Source: Ailanthus altissimus (lineage: Eukaryota; Streptophyta; Magnoliopsida; Sapindales; Simaroubaceae). Taken from it: a DNA stretch of 64,000 nucleotides. The translations under genes were made by a program, and so were the position numbers. The notes beneath the pieces are model-generated. The model was not told where the DNA came from. It ran no database searches and saw nothing but the letters and a program-made list of their open reading frames with translations. This document shows, piece after piece, positions 11,747-24,000 of this stretch. The stretch covers positions 6,150,001 to 6,214,000 of the forward strand of contig OX327694.1 in assembly GCA_946807835.1 (NCBI GenBank), in the 5' to 3' direction. Position 1 is the stretch's first letter, and every line of letters starts with the position of its first letter.

Positions 11747-12004
11747 TCACTTTCCAATGTGCATTTTGACTCCATGAATAACCTCATCTAGTGGTTTGAC
11801 TGCAACATTCATGGCCTTAAGGTAACCAATCTCTTTTTCTATCTTAAGGCCTAAGTGCTCTGCTTTTGTAAGCTTGAGGAAGTTGTGCATAGCTCCAGTA
11901 TCCATTAGCGCTTGAGTCTTCTTCCCGTTAATGTAGGCTTTAACATACATTAGTGCTTTTTTTATTGGCGTACGCGCTGCCTGCTTGGCATTGAGCAGCT
12001 CCAT
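11747..12004 (-). pseudogene. gypsy aspartic protease segment
   Basis: Open minus-strand segment containing KTQALMDTGAMHNFL, the retropepsin active-site motif (DTGA/S followed by a hydrophobic run). It lies between the zinc knuckle and RT, as expected for gypsy pol. The frame is open only locally. Confidence 0.78.
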
Positions 12005-12029
12005 ACATTTTAATTATCCCTATTCACCC

Positions 12030-13130
12030 GCTTGTTGAGTCTTCAACATTATGTTGATAGCTTTTTTCTTTAGACAGTCCTTCACCCAATGATTCCCATC
12101 GCAAAGAAAGCGATTAGATCTCAAATTGCTCCCACCGTTGTGCTTTTGTTCTCTTGTCGTGGGTGGTTTACCTTTCCCTCCTTATCTTATGGAGAGTGAG
12201 ACTCCTTAGCTCCCCCCCACCTTTGGCATGATTAAGTTTCAAATTTTTGGACTTTTCTGTATTGCTTTTGTAATAATCCGTGAGCATTTCCTCTAATGTG
12301 AGGGCATCAGATATATTCTGTACTCCACGCCACTTCAGCTCATTAGATGCCCACGTTTGTAATCCATTATAAAAATTGAACAGCAAGTCCTCTTCACTCA
12401 TGTTGGGGATCTACAACATCAATAGAGAGTACTCCTCCATGTACTTGCTAATGAACTTGGTCTGTCTCAACTCTTTTAGTCATTTTCTAGTGTCGTATGC
12501 CACATTCTCCGGATAGAATTAACATTTCATCTCTTGCTGTAACTCTACACAGGTGTTGATGGTGTAAGTACCCTTGTAAATCTTCTCGCTTTTCCTACCC
12601 TACCACAGAATTGCGTGGTCACAGAGATATAGGGTTGTAGTATTTACCTTATCCTCGTCTCATACACCCAAGTCATCAAAGTATCTCGCCATCTACCAGA
12701 AGTAGTTGTCAAGCTCTATAGAGTTCTGTTTTTTCCTGACCTCCTTAGAGTTAAGAGCATCAACTCTTAGTTCAGCCATCGTAACTTAAGCGGCAATAAA
12801 TCCGTTTGCCATCGCTCGCTTGCACAGCACCATATCCTCCCTAATAGTCTCAAACCCTTGATGCAACTCCTCCACTTAGGATTAAATCTTATCCATCATG
12901 GTGTAGACCTTCTCTTGAAAAACCTTGATCCAGTCTCGCTGCTTATTAGTGTAAGTCTCAATGGATGTACCGATGAGGAGTGCAGCTCATCTCCTTGAGT
13001 GTCAAGGCCTACCTTGAGCTTCTTCACTTATTGCTCCAACTCTCTAAGGTGATCCGTCGCCTTTCCTATAGTGCCATTAAGTGTTTTCCTACAATGGACT
13101 TTTTGTGAGGTACACTGCAGTACCTCTTAG
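12030..13130 (-). pseudogene. gypsy gag of nested element
   Basis: The minus-strand segment 12168-12401 reads MSEEDLLFNFYNGLQTWAS and LEEMLTDYYKS, a typical gag C-terminal half. It is followed by a zinc-knuckle remnant CDGNHWVKDCLKKKA (about 12060-12110) in which one cysteine of the CCHC array is not recognisable. Upstream sequence to about 13130 is gag-like but carries many stops. Confidence 0.7.
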
Positions 13131-13200
13131 CTTTGGGGTCTCTAACTCTCTCTTCAATCAATTTTGACGATGTTGCAACGAATTTTCTCATCTTCTTTGA

Positions 13201-13218
13201 ACCCACTTTGATACCAAA
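13201..13218 (-). other. primer-binding site of nested gypsy element
   Basis: On the minus strand this reads TTTGGTATCAAAGTGGGT, a variant of the initiator-Met tRNA primer site, directly inside the 5' LTR. Confidence 0.65.
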
Positions 13219-13679
13219 TATCACGGACCTTTCGAGAATCGTGCGGTCTTAGATGCGTTGTGCACTAAGCAGCTTAGAAAATACCACCATGAGATGAGAA
13301 AACATGCATATAAGGTGTTTGAGAAAAAGCTTCTCTATATTACTGAAGAGAACACAAGCCATGAGATGTTTTGTACAACTGAGGGTATCTCATTTTTATA
13401 CTATTAGCTTTACACAATCAACGGTTATGATTTAAGATGCTATACAATGATCTAACAGTGTATATACAAGATGAAAAAATATGATATGGAATATTTTTCC
13501 CTGCCAAATAGGGATTTACATCTCTAATAAGTCACGGGCCAAGCCTGTATCTCCATCCCAATCAACAGACTTCTAGTATCTTCAGTCCAAGTAACGCTCC
13601 ATGGTCCAAGTAGTCTCCAGCAAGCCTAGTCGCCCACCAAGTGCTCGAGGAAATGCTTGAGAGCACTTGAGGCGTGACA
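13219..13679 (-). repeat. 5' LTR of nested gypsy element
   Basis: Paired with 8107-8572. On the minus strand it starts TGTCACGCCTCAAG and ends ...GGTCCGTGATA, immediately before the primer site. Confidence 0.8.
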
Positions 13680-13680
13680 C

Positions 13681-16080
13681 TAATGATGTGACTTATGAAC
13701 AACTTCAAAACTTAGTGTGTTGTAGAATTGGAGTTAATTGTGATCAATATAATGTCATTATGAAAATTTCGGTGCCTACAATGGGAATTAGTGTTATACC
13801 GTTGACAATCCAAAGTGATCAAGAAGTATAGTCTTTATTTAGAGTAAATAAAAAATGTTCTATACCATTATGTATTAATATTGATCTTAGAACACTTAAT
13901 TTTGATAAAATTCCACAAATTTCCTGTAGAGAGCTAACAACCCCTTATAACCACTTCATGTCTACAAGTGATAGTAATCATATTAGTAGCACGGTCTCAC
14001 CATTACCATCTATGGACATCTCAACCAACATGTTATATGACTATAATTTTCTCCACTAAGATATAACGATGACCCTCTTAATGCTCATTATGGCAGCTAG
14101 ATAGATTGGTCTAAGTATATTTATGATAAAGGTAATGCTGATAAAGATAGGGCTAATACCGATGATGATGAATACCACTTTTTAAATGATTATCGAGATG
14201 TTTTAAATGATATGAAAGAGGAAGACGAAGGCCGCTTGTTAGATTATCAGAGAGAAGAACTTCATGATTTATATCCGACACTAGTAGTTGAACATAACAA
14301 TATTGTTCAACCACAGAACCCATTTCAGTTTATCCATTTTATACCATCTTTTGACTTCAATCCATTAGATGGGGCATCGTGCTCAGAAATTAGAAAAGTA
14401 GTGGTTAGGAAGTTGTTTCCTAACAAAAAGCAATATACGACATTTTCAGTATACATGCAATGAATAGTAATTAGAGCTTCAAAATGTTCAGGTCTATGAA
14501 GATTAGTTTTAAGGTAAAATGTGATGATGAAATGTATATGTGGCAAGTTCGTGTTATGTTCATTGATGCTCTAAAATATTTTATCGTGAAAAAAATTGAC
14601 AAGGAGCACACATGTCAATTGGACTGATTACCTGATGGTTATTATCAAGCAAATAGTCAAATAATTGCTCAATTGATCGAGAATAAATTTGTAGATGTCA
14701 ACTGACTTTATAGACCAAAGAAAATCATGGCCGATGTACTATGACGGGTTATCGAGCTAAAGAGCCTGTAAAGAGGTTGATGATCGGTTCTGCTAAGGAC
14801 TTATTCAGACAACTTTTGTTTTATTACTATATGGTCGAAAATAAGAATCTATGTATTGTCATTCATCTGAAGACTAATTATAATGGATACTTCTTATACT
14901 TTTTCATGGCATTAGATCCTTGTATTCGAAGTTTTCACACATTCATTAGACCGGTGATTGCTATAGATGGTATATTCTTAAAAGGCCCTTATCTTGGTTG
15001 TATGTTTATAAGGATGAAAATAATCTTATATATCCAATGGCATGAGGGATTGTCAATTCTGAGAATGATGCATTTAGGAGTGGTTTATAAAAAAATTATG
15101 GAGTGTTATTGGTGATGTCAATATACTAATATTTGTATCAGATCAACATGCAAGCATTGAAAAGGCCATCAGAAAAGTATTTTTAAATGTATACCATAAG
15201 GTATGTATCTTCTACTTGAATGTGTATTTAATCACAAAATTCAAGTTTTCAACCAAAAAGAAGAAGATAAATGGATTTTTAAGCGCATATTTTCTCGTTA
15301 AAAACATATATCGGTTGTCTGATTTTCAAAGCTAATTGAATAACATGCGAGGTATGAAACCTGAGGCAATCAATATTTAGAGGTTAGTTGTATTAAGTGG
15401 GCTAAATTAGTAGGTGCATTTAGAAGGTATGATATTATGACCACCTATATTGCAAAGAGTATCAATATAGTGGCAAAGTCTGCATGTTCCCTTCCTATAA
15501 CTGCACTAGCTGAATGGATATAAGAGTTAACGCAAGATTAATTTTATAATAGGAGAGAGGTTGCACAAAAAATGACCACTTACTTGACTATATAGGCCAA
15601 CGATAAAGTATAAAATCATAAGGACCAACATTTAAGAATAACAGTTAATCCAGTCAACAATTGCAAGTTTATTGTGAAGGACGGCAGTAGAAATAGAATA
15701 GTCACCGTAGCCACGAAAACATACAATTGTAAAAAATTCAACTTTTACCAACTGCCATGTGTCCATGAATAACAGTGTGTAGACAAACCAGGTTACAATA
15801 TCTCAATCTTTGTTCATGGAATTACATTGTTAAGACTTTATTGATTGTATATGGCGAATCAGTAAATGATGTTGATCATCCGTTAAGTTGGATTGTCCTA
15901 GACGAGGTACAAAAGTTTTAGATTTAGCTGCCAATTGCACGTAGATAATTAGGAAGGCATAAAAGAAAATGTATACTATCCTAAGGAAGAGAAGTCTTTG
16001 AAGAATGCATATAGTAGGTGCAAATAACACGGACATAACCGACAAACATGTAGAAATCCTATTGCAATTGTTGATCAAAG
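13681..16080 (+). pseudogene. MuDR-type MULE transposase, main part
   Basis: Past the gypsy insertion the frame resumes as NDVTYEQLQNLVCC, the plant MuDR N-terminal (PB1-like) segment, followed by stops and frameshifts. The catalytic core is at about 14741-15560: FMALDPCIRSFHTFIRPVIA and IDGIFLKGPYLG contain the first catalytic Asp of the DDE fold, and VSDQHASIEKAI the second. A SWIM-type zinc-finger remnant with LPCVHE lies near 15750. A C-terminal CCHC knuckle of the form C-x-HGHNRQTC, interrupted by a stop, lies near 16020-16055. It would cut and paste the MULE by its TIRs. It is clearly dead. Confidence 0.85.
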
Positions 16081-16349
16081 ATGATGTATCATTTGGTTTA
16101 TTTATTATATTTTTTGTGATTTATAATAGGTGCTTGAAAATATATAATGAAAATTGATGTATACTTGTTATAGTTATAATTTATTAAAATTTTGGCAACA
16201 TTTCATCTATATTTTGGATATTTCCCAAACCTGTAATGAAAGCATTACACCATTGACAGGAATATCAACATCACAAATCAACTTAAGAAAACTGACATGA
16301 CAATATCATTAATACATCACAAATCAACTGTTAGTGCACTATTGTATCT

Positions 16350-17900
16350 CATTACACCACAAAGTAATAGTCATTTTCTCCTTGAAAAATGATCTAGTCT
16401 CAGGACCAAAGTCCAAATTATGTCTAACATCAAAAATTATATAAACTTATAAGTGTACACCCCATATTCATCACTATTAACCATTTGTTGAGGCACTTCA
16501 TTCTTTAACCATACAATATTGTAGGGCGACTTGAGCCACATCACTCTTGGCGGAAAAAATTGGGTCAGATGCATCAACTCAATGTTGATAGTAATTATTA
16601 AGATATGTTGGTGTAGCTATGAATTGTTGAAATTAGACTTGCTAAATTTAAAGAAGAAGTAAATTAAGGTGATCTCTAACTATAAGTTTGGTTGACATAT
16701 ATGTTTATAGAACTATATTATACTAAATAAATGTACCTGTTCTCCAACTGAACAAACCTTCTCATTACAATTACTTGAGATCATTGTAGAGTCATTTGGA
16801 TATGTGAGTGGTATCATGTGTTGTTCAATTTGAGCTTAATAAATTTAAGAAATATACGTTTAAGAAGAAAAATACTTAATGTGTGAAACTACAACTAGAT
16901 ATTTTAAATCAAAGAATGTACCTCATCTCCATATGCCTGAGATTCATCTTTATAGACAACATCTGCATCCCTACTCATACTCTTGATCAAGGTATCTACC
17001 ATAATTACTAAGGGTCCCCCTGAAATGCATCAATGCTTAGATAAAATTTACTCTCATCTCATGCTATTGAGGAGATAATTGTCGAATCACATCCAACTTC
17101 TACAAATAAGTACCCAATTGAAAATTTTAAACAATTATTATTGTTATTTTATTATATTCATAAAAACTTATAATTTTTTCATTGAAAAGAATATTTTGCA
17201 TTTTTTTTTTGGCGTTATCATCTTACTAGACCTCCACTTCAGCATACGAGGGACCTTGAATGAAGTTTCTTGTGTATATACTGAACCAGACAAGGAGATT
17301 GCCTCATAAATCTATACCTGTAATAAAAATTGTCAAAGCATAAAATCAATAATAATAAATAAACATTTAAGATGAAAAATGATATAAATTAAAAAATTAG
17401 TTATGCACCTAAAAAATATAAGGAAAACTTTGCAAATTATATTTTTCCTCTTTATGTATCGAATTTTATGCCTTCAATTTCTTAAATTTCTCTGCCTTTC
17501 TATTCAACGCCTGATCACGAAGACATTTATAAATGGCCTCCTATGATACATTATCCACGGATACTTATTGAACTTCTCTAAATTATCTATTATTTGAAGT
17601 AAAAATGGATCTAGATCACTTTTCTCTCTCCACTTCAATAACACATTATGGATAAAATACATTTAGACAATGTAACTGTATCTTCATTATCCATCTATTG
17701 AAATCATCTCTTAAATATCTTATCAAACTCCTTTAATGAGACATTTTTTCTAGGCAAGTATTTGTTACGTAAGTGATAACTCAAATTTTTCAACAAATGC
17801 CTCATTGTTGGATATTCTCCCATTTTTAGGCTAGATATCGCAAACTGTTGCCAGTTAAAATGGATGTGCTTATTGTTCACCAATACCAAAACTCATCATC
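16350..17900 (-). pseudogene. DUF1985/Ulp1 (C48 protease-like) gene of the MULE
   Basis: The open minus-strand piece 17704-17889 reads VLVNNKHIHFNWQQFAISSL, then KMGEYPTMRHLLKNLSYHLR. Downstream (17240-17310) is the EAISLSGSVYTQ and PRMLKWRS block typical of DUF1985 proteins. Near 16380-16430 a Ulp1-like C-terminal piece reads FGPETRSFFKEKM. Such genes travel with MULEs in plants; their role is unknown, and they resemble SUMO/ubiquitin-like proteases. Introns or frameshifts split the pieces. A relative lies at 55270-61620 with matching blocks. Confidence 0.65.
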
Positions 17901-18610
17901 CCTATCTATAATTTCTAGCTTGTGGAGTAACACATGGTGAACCAAAATATTCAAAAAATTAATTTATTACAACTCTAAGAAATATTTCTTTTTAACGATT
18001 CATCAACTAGTCTCTTATATTATCAAGAAGCCATAACTTAGAATAACACGAATGGTGGTAGAGAAATAATATGCAATTGTAATGTTCATTTTTTTATAAT
18101 AAAAAATTGCGTTGTTCCTAAAAAAAAGGGTAAATTATTAATTAAATAATAATTAAATAGATTTATATAAATAATAATTAAAATAATTAGGAACTTTTAA
18201 GTTACTAGAATGGGACACGATAAGTCCTATCACACGAGCAAAGGTGGTGCGTTAAGTTATATCGCGCCGCCTTCATCTCGTGTGATAAGAATACGATATT
18301 CACAGACCTCCCTTCATGCGCCACCATCGCATTTTCGCCACCACAACCCTACACACCTACCATAACAAACCTATTTCTAGCTATAATCATACAATAGTTG
18401 CACACATTTAAGCATATTTATAACACAAACCTAGATATCTAGACTAACAAATTTCACCAAAAATAAATAAATTTTCTTTTACTTATAAAATATAAAATAG
18501 GACATTACTTCATTTTGTTGTCATCATCAAGCCTAACCGCTCCATCGTTGATTTGTTAGTTTAGGGGGTGAGCTTCCTTCACTTGAGAGAGTTGAGAGAG
18601 AAATGGGTTT

Positions 18611-18694
18611 GAGGGTATATATGTTCAAAAATATTGTGTTTGACTAAATAAGTTACAAATGTGAAACTGTAGCTAAAATAGTAATATGACCCCA
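18611..18694 (-). repeat. right terminal inverted repeat of MULE
   Basis: Its reverse complement begins TGGGGTCATATTACTATTTT and contains CAATATTTTTGAACA, matching the left end in order and spacing with scattered substitutions. Confidence 0.8.
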
Positions 18695-20540
18695 ACTTTT
18701 ACCTATTTGAGAAAAGTTTTCAAAAATAAATAGTTAGTTGGGAGTTAATAAATATATTAAAACATACTTGTTGAAGAAGATGGGTATAATTATCTTAATA
18801 CCTTTATTTATAATTAAATAAACAATAAATAGCGAGACTTGACTAAATAATAAAATGCCAATTTTAATTAAATAAAATTAAAATAATATTAGGCACTCTA
18901 ATTTATATCCCAAAAAGTTAGTTATGTGTTAGGTAATTATTGCACAGTAAAATAATATAAATTTTAAAATTATTTATTACATCTAATAGTTATTTGATAC
19001 ATTACTTTTTGAGATATAATTTAAAATATTTAACATTACTCATAAAATTAAAACTCTAATGTAAATAGAATCAAATACAACTCATAAAAGATCTTATATG
19101 ATAAATTTTATTCTCTTTAAACATCTTGTAGTATGCTATTCAAAATGAGCGGTGTTAAATTTACAAAGTTGATATACATACTTTATATCCTAAATAATGT
19201 GTCACTAATTAATGATAATAATTTATCAAATAGTTATTTATTTTTTAAAATTAAAATTATCAATATAATAGTTATATAACATTAATAAATAATAAATACA
19301 TCAGATAATACATTAATTAAGATATAAAATATATATTCTACCTATCTAGCATAACATAACATAACATAAAATAATATATTAGTTAAAAATAGGGTATATT
19401 GTTAGATTGTTTTAAGATGAGAAGGGGAATCCATAATATATCGGATTAGATAGATATCTATAATTATTGCAAAACAAAAGCCTAAAGTGGGGGGAACATT
19501 CTAATTTTGAAGCAACACAATGCGTGTGGGTTCCATGAGAGATAAGACTTGACTTGCGTCAAAAAAATGAGAATGAGAATGAGAAAGTGACTTTAAGCGA
19601 AGGCTGTTGGCTCATACACAAGCAAATTGTTTACTTATTGGCCAATGTGTAATGGGTAATGGGTAATGATTTTAGGTTTAAATTATTTGTGTGTGGATTG
19701 ACAAAGAAGAGATGCTTTCTTGCAAGAGGGCCACATGGGAGAATCAGTGGCCATTATTCTCTTCTTTCACCTTGCGTTAGTTGTTTATTTTAATTAATTT
19801 TAATTGTCGCCCACAAGGAACATGTTCTTACATCATACCATATTGTGCTTCCATCTTATGGTTCTCACTTGTTCAAAGTTTCTCTTAACATAATATTAGT
19901 TCAAGCTTTTACATATTTCTTTTTAAGAAAATTTAATTGCTCTAAACAAAAATTTTAGAATAAGTAAGAGAAATAATTGAAAATAAAATAAATCAAAAAA
20001 ATTAATTAAAATAAAAATATAAAGTTCAAATTCAGAACTTAATTCTCGTAAAATATTAGTTTATTATTAAACTTTAAATTTTAAGAATTAGGAGAATATT
20101 TAATAATAACTTTAATAAAAATAATATTATATATTTTAAATTGTATCTCAATAATAATATGTCAAAATAATTATTAAGTTGAGATATAAATTATTTTTAA
20201 GTAATAAGTATCATTTCAAACTTTATGAGAGGTTTTGTAATAAAATTTCATAAAATTTGGAAGAAATTTTATAATTAATATTTCAAAAGATCTTATAAAT
20301 AATTCCTTTTCAAAATTAAGTAAACATCCCTTGTAATTAACCAAAATTGAGCTAAACCCAGATAACACATCCTAGAATTTCAATTAGTGGAATTTAGGGA
20401 AGCTTTTTTGGTTGAATTTAGAAATTTTATAAACATAGGAGTTCTTATAAATTTCAGATTGTCAATCCAGAGTCAAAAAGAGCTAGAGAATTAATGCTTA
20501 GTAATAAAATTACAAAGACATGCTATCACTCTCAATAATT
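18695..20540. other. AT-rich intergenic region with MITE-like hairpins
   Basis: No coding signal. Segments 18893-19040, 19150-19330 and 20095-20215 are partly self-complementary. In the first, 'ttatatcccaaaaagtta' pairs with a later 'tactttttgagatataa'. This suggests small MITE-like elements or palindromic AT-rich DNA. Confidence 0.4.
18893..19040. mobile_element. MITE-like inverted repeat
   Basis: The left arm 'taatttatatcccaaaaag' and the right arm reverse complement (TTATATCTCAAAAAGTAATG) match with few changes, giving an element of about 150 bp. No target duplication was resolved. Confidence 0.45.
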
Positions 20541-20939
20541 TAGGTTAGAATTTTTTCCAAATCAAATGGACTATGAATATGATGTCAATTGAGACCAGCA
20601 CGGGTACAGCCTTACAGGAAAAAGGAAGAAGAAGAACCAACTGTTTAAAAAAAAAAAAAAAAGGTCCGGCAATACGTAAAAAGTCGGACCTCAAACACAA
20701 AAAATTCCCAAACTTTAATATCCAACACAACACCAGTAAAAGAAAACCACCGGCCAGTTTTCAAGAATCAAAAGAAAAAGCAAATACAAATACAATCAAA
20801 ACCAATACTGCTGCAAAAGTCCTCAGTTCACTCATCATATTCATGCATAGTACAAGTACAACAAAACAAAACCCCATACACAACACATCACATAACATAT
20901 AACACTGTAACGCAACACCATATCTGTTACGATAAAGAG

Positions 20940-21084
20940 CTTTCACCAACACAGCACAGACATAAAAGAAAAGAAAAGAAAAGAAAAGAAAAGAAAAATA
21001 TACTTATAAGATAAAAAAGAAAAAAGAAAAAAGAAAAGAAAAGAAAAGAAACCGACCCATTTCCATTTACAATAAAGAAAGATA
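20940..21084 (+). promoter_or_regulatory. purine-rich 5' leader of the VAP gene
   Basis: Contains two AAAAG-type microsatellite tracts (about 20963-20998 and 21012-21052) just before the ATG. It is probably part of the 5' UTR, since long GA-rich leaders are common in plant housekeeping genes. The transcription start is not visible. Confidence 0.5.
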
Positions 21085-24000
21085 ATGAATGTTGATGAGC
21101 AGAAATCGGGTGCTGAAGGCAAGGTTTGGAGTCTGTGTAAAATGCCATTTTGGCATTCAAGCCAGAACGGTTCTTCTTTTTCTTCTTCTTTTTCTTCATC
21201 ATCATCATCATCATCATCATCATCTTCTTCGATGCATAATAATCATAATATTATGAATAATAGTAGTAATGCTTATCAGCATAGCCAGAGTCAACAAGTG
21301 ATGATGGGGAGATCAAGTGTTAATTCTCCAAATGTTTCTTCCATGGCTAAGTCTTTGCTTCCTACCAGGAGGAGACTCAAGCTTGATCCTGCTGCTAAGC
21401 TCTTCTTTCCTTGTAGGCAAACCTCTTTCTTTTCTGGTTATTTTCTTTTTTTTTCCTTGTTAATGGTATCTTCAGGATATTTGTCTTGAGTTCTTATTTG
21501 ATGATTTAATTGATATAGAATGTGTTTTGCTGTTTACTTCGCTGATTTTGGATGTGGGTATTCTTGCTTCATTGACTAGAATGATATTTTTTTTTTCTAA
21601 AAGTTCTTTTTACTTTTTTTTAGCAATTAATGATCTGGGTCTAGAGGCTTTTATTTTTGTTTTATCTTGTTTAGGTTTTTTTTTTTTCTAATGTTCTATC
21701 AATTTGATGATTTTCGGGATTGCTGGTGGTTTTAATTGTTCTTTGCTGATTTGATTGGTTTGGGCCCTGTTCAATGTTTTCAACTGCAAATTTTTGGTAT
21801 CAGCTTCTGTCATTCAATCTCTAGAATTAAGATCTCCTGGTCTTTTGGTCTTGATTCTGTGATTTTGGGCTCAAAGTAGTTCTCTTTGCTCCTTCCTAAG
21901 TTGACTTCCCTTAATTCACTCGTCTTATAAACTATAAGTCCTTTCCCTTCTGTTCATTTCATTGCATGATCTACTTGTTTCTTGACTTACAGTGATTTTC
22001 ATTGTTTTTAACTGGTTAATTAACTTGTGGTTTAGTACTACGTAATTTTGTTGATCTGGGTTGTCTTCACACGTCTCTAGATTAAAGAACTTTGTTTTGT
22101 TAAACGTCTCTAGATTAAAGAATCTTTGTTTTGTTAAAATTGTTTCCGCTATATGATTTTTTTTATAATTTTCTTGGGTATACTAATTCAAGCTTATCTC
22201 AGTCACTGGAAATGAGATTCTTCGATCTTTTGATTTGTTGACATTGAGTTATTACCAGTAAAATTTGTCTTTTCATCACTTGTCAGATCCTGCAGGTCAG
22301 GCTTATTTAATTACTCTATACATTGGAAAGTTTTAATTGATCTTCATGTCTTATTTACTTAAGTATTAATAAGTTGCTTGGGCTCTCAAGACTTGAGACT
22401 TGTCAGTCATTTAAAATTGTGGTATTTTTTTTATCTGTTGTCTCTCTCCAGGGTTCGCATATAAAATATGGTAAATGACTATAAACCACAATTTTGGTCA
22501 AGTTTCTTTTTCCACAGAGGTTTCTTTGCGAGCTTGATTGTCTTTTGGCAGCTCACTGATTTGTTTAAACTCTGTTATTTTGAAGATGAACCGGGTAAGC
22601 AGGTTAGGAGTGCCATTGCAATCAAAAATACTAGCAAGTCACATGTAGCTTTCAAGGTATGAAAATTGTGCTTGTCAATAAATTTCGTTCTTCGTTTCTT
22701 TTGACGTTGATGTTTGAGTTGTCTTATCCATGATCAGGCAACCATATTTTTCATTGTTAAGCAAAAAAAAAATACTTCTGCTGAAGTTTGAATTGATGCA
22801 TTTTGTGATGCCAGTTAGAGCAGAGCATAGATTCTAATTTTGTCCATTTTTCAGCATAAACTTATAATAACTATTTTCCTGTTAAATTATATCAAGGACT
22901 TTCAGGTGGACAATCCATGTTGCATCAGATTTCTTCTTTTCCATATATTAGTATCTATCTCTTATGTGTCCTCTGCATTAACCCTAAAATATCCATACAA
23001 CCATCTCATTGCCTATCGATATGTTGTTACAGTTCCAAACAACTGCTCCAAAGAGTTGTTACATGCGTCCTCCAGGGGGGATACTTGTTCCTGGTGAAAG
23101 TCTTATTGCAACTGGTAGTTCTTCCTTCTGATATATGCTCTTATTTGTCTGTCATCTATTCAAATTCTTTGTTCTTTTAATTCACATTTATGATAGATGA
23201 TAACCTGTAATGATTTGCATTTTAGTGGGTTCTCTTCTGAATTGGTAACTTGACAGTATTTAAGTTTGTGGAGCCTCCTGAGAACAATGAGAGACCATTA
23301 GATCAGAAGAGCAAGGTCAAGTTTAAGATCATGAGCTTAAAAGTAAAACGAGAAATGGACTATGTTCCAGAAATGGTATGTTCTGCAGGCTCATTCTCTC
23401 AACTTTTACTATTGAATATTTGTTTTCATCTCTGCTTAATTTGGCAACCATATGTGGAAGTTCTTATATTCTTAATAATATTATTTCCTTCTTACATTCA
23501 TGATCTTTCAAATCAATAAACTAGTTGCAGAGTAATGCAGCAAATATCCCTAACTAATCTATACAATAGCTATAACTAACCATTCCATTGATTTAGAAGT
23601 AGGTGAGAATTCAAACTATAAATAGAAGTTGAAAGCCTAATTATTTAGTAGAACAGAACTAGCATTAATTGCTTATTTTAAACCAATCACGTATTTTTTT
23701 CTTTTGTGATAAACACAAAATATAATTATAATTAGCAAGACAAATAAAAAGGACGTGTGTTTAACAGATAAGAAGCGACTGTGTTAGTTGCGAGGAACAC
23801 TAGCATGCCTCTTATTTAGAATAGGAATTGAAGAATGTAGAATTTAGATAATTTAAAATAATATCGACCAGTAAATTCAATTTAGAATAACTAAATCTAT
23901 ATTTATGTATATATATTATGATGTTTATGCTATAATATAGAACAATCAATAGAATATATTAATTCTCCCAAGGCATAGCTCGGTTGGTTGGGAATGCATT

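Larger units (their letters stand above)
8107..13680 (-). mobile_element. complete Ty3/gypsy LTR element nested in the MULE
   Basis: On the minus strand the order is 5' LTR (13219-13679), primer site, gag, protease, RT-RNase H, integrase with C-terminal domain, polypurine tract, 3' LTR (about 8107-8572). The LTRs start TGTCACGCC. The repeat TAATGAT borders both ends (8100-8106 and 13681-13687) and probably contains the 5-bp target duplication. The gag-protease-RT-RH-IN order is that of Ty3/gypsy. All coding parts carry stops and frameshifts. The LTRs differ at many positions, so the insertion is old. Confidence 0.88.
7484..18694. mobile_element. Mutator-like element (MULE) carrying a DUF1985/Ulp1 gene, interrupted by a gypsy element
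   Basis: The ends are near-matching inverted repeats of about 84 bp beginning TGGGGTCA (7484-7567 and 18611-18694). Inside are a MuDR-type transposase on the plus strand (8006-8106, then 13681-16080) and, converging on the minus strand, a DUF1985/Ulp1 protease-like gene (about 16350-17900). That gene pair with long TIRs fits Kaonashi-type MULEs, which carry a Ulp1-like gene. A 5.57-kb gypsy element splits the transposase; without it the MULE would be about 5.6 kb. Both genes are full of stops, so it is non-autonomous now. I could not identify the 9-11 bp target duplication. Confidence 0.82.

Noticed and set aside
21413..21489. Readthrough of VAP exon 1 (RQTSFFSGYF...)
   Set aside because: The sequence after 21412 is intron. 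Splicing to 22586 restores the conserved FPYEPGKQ motif in phase.
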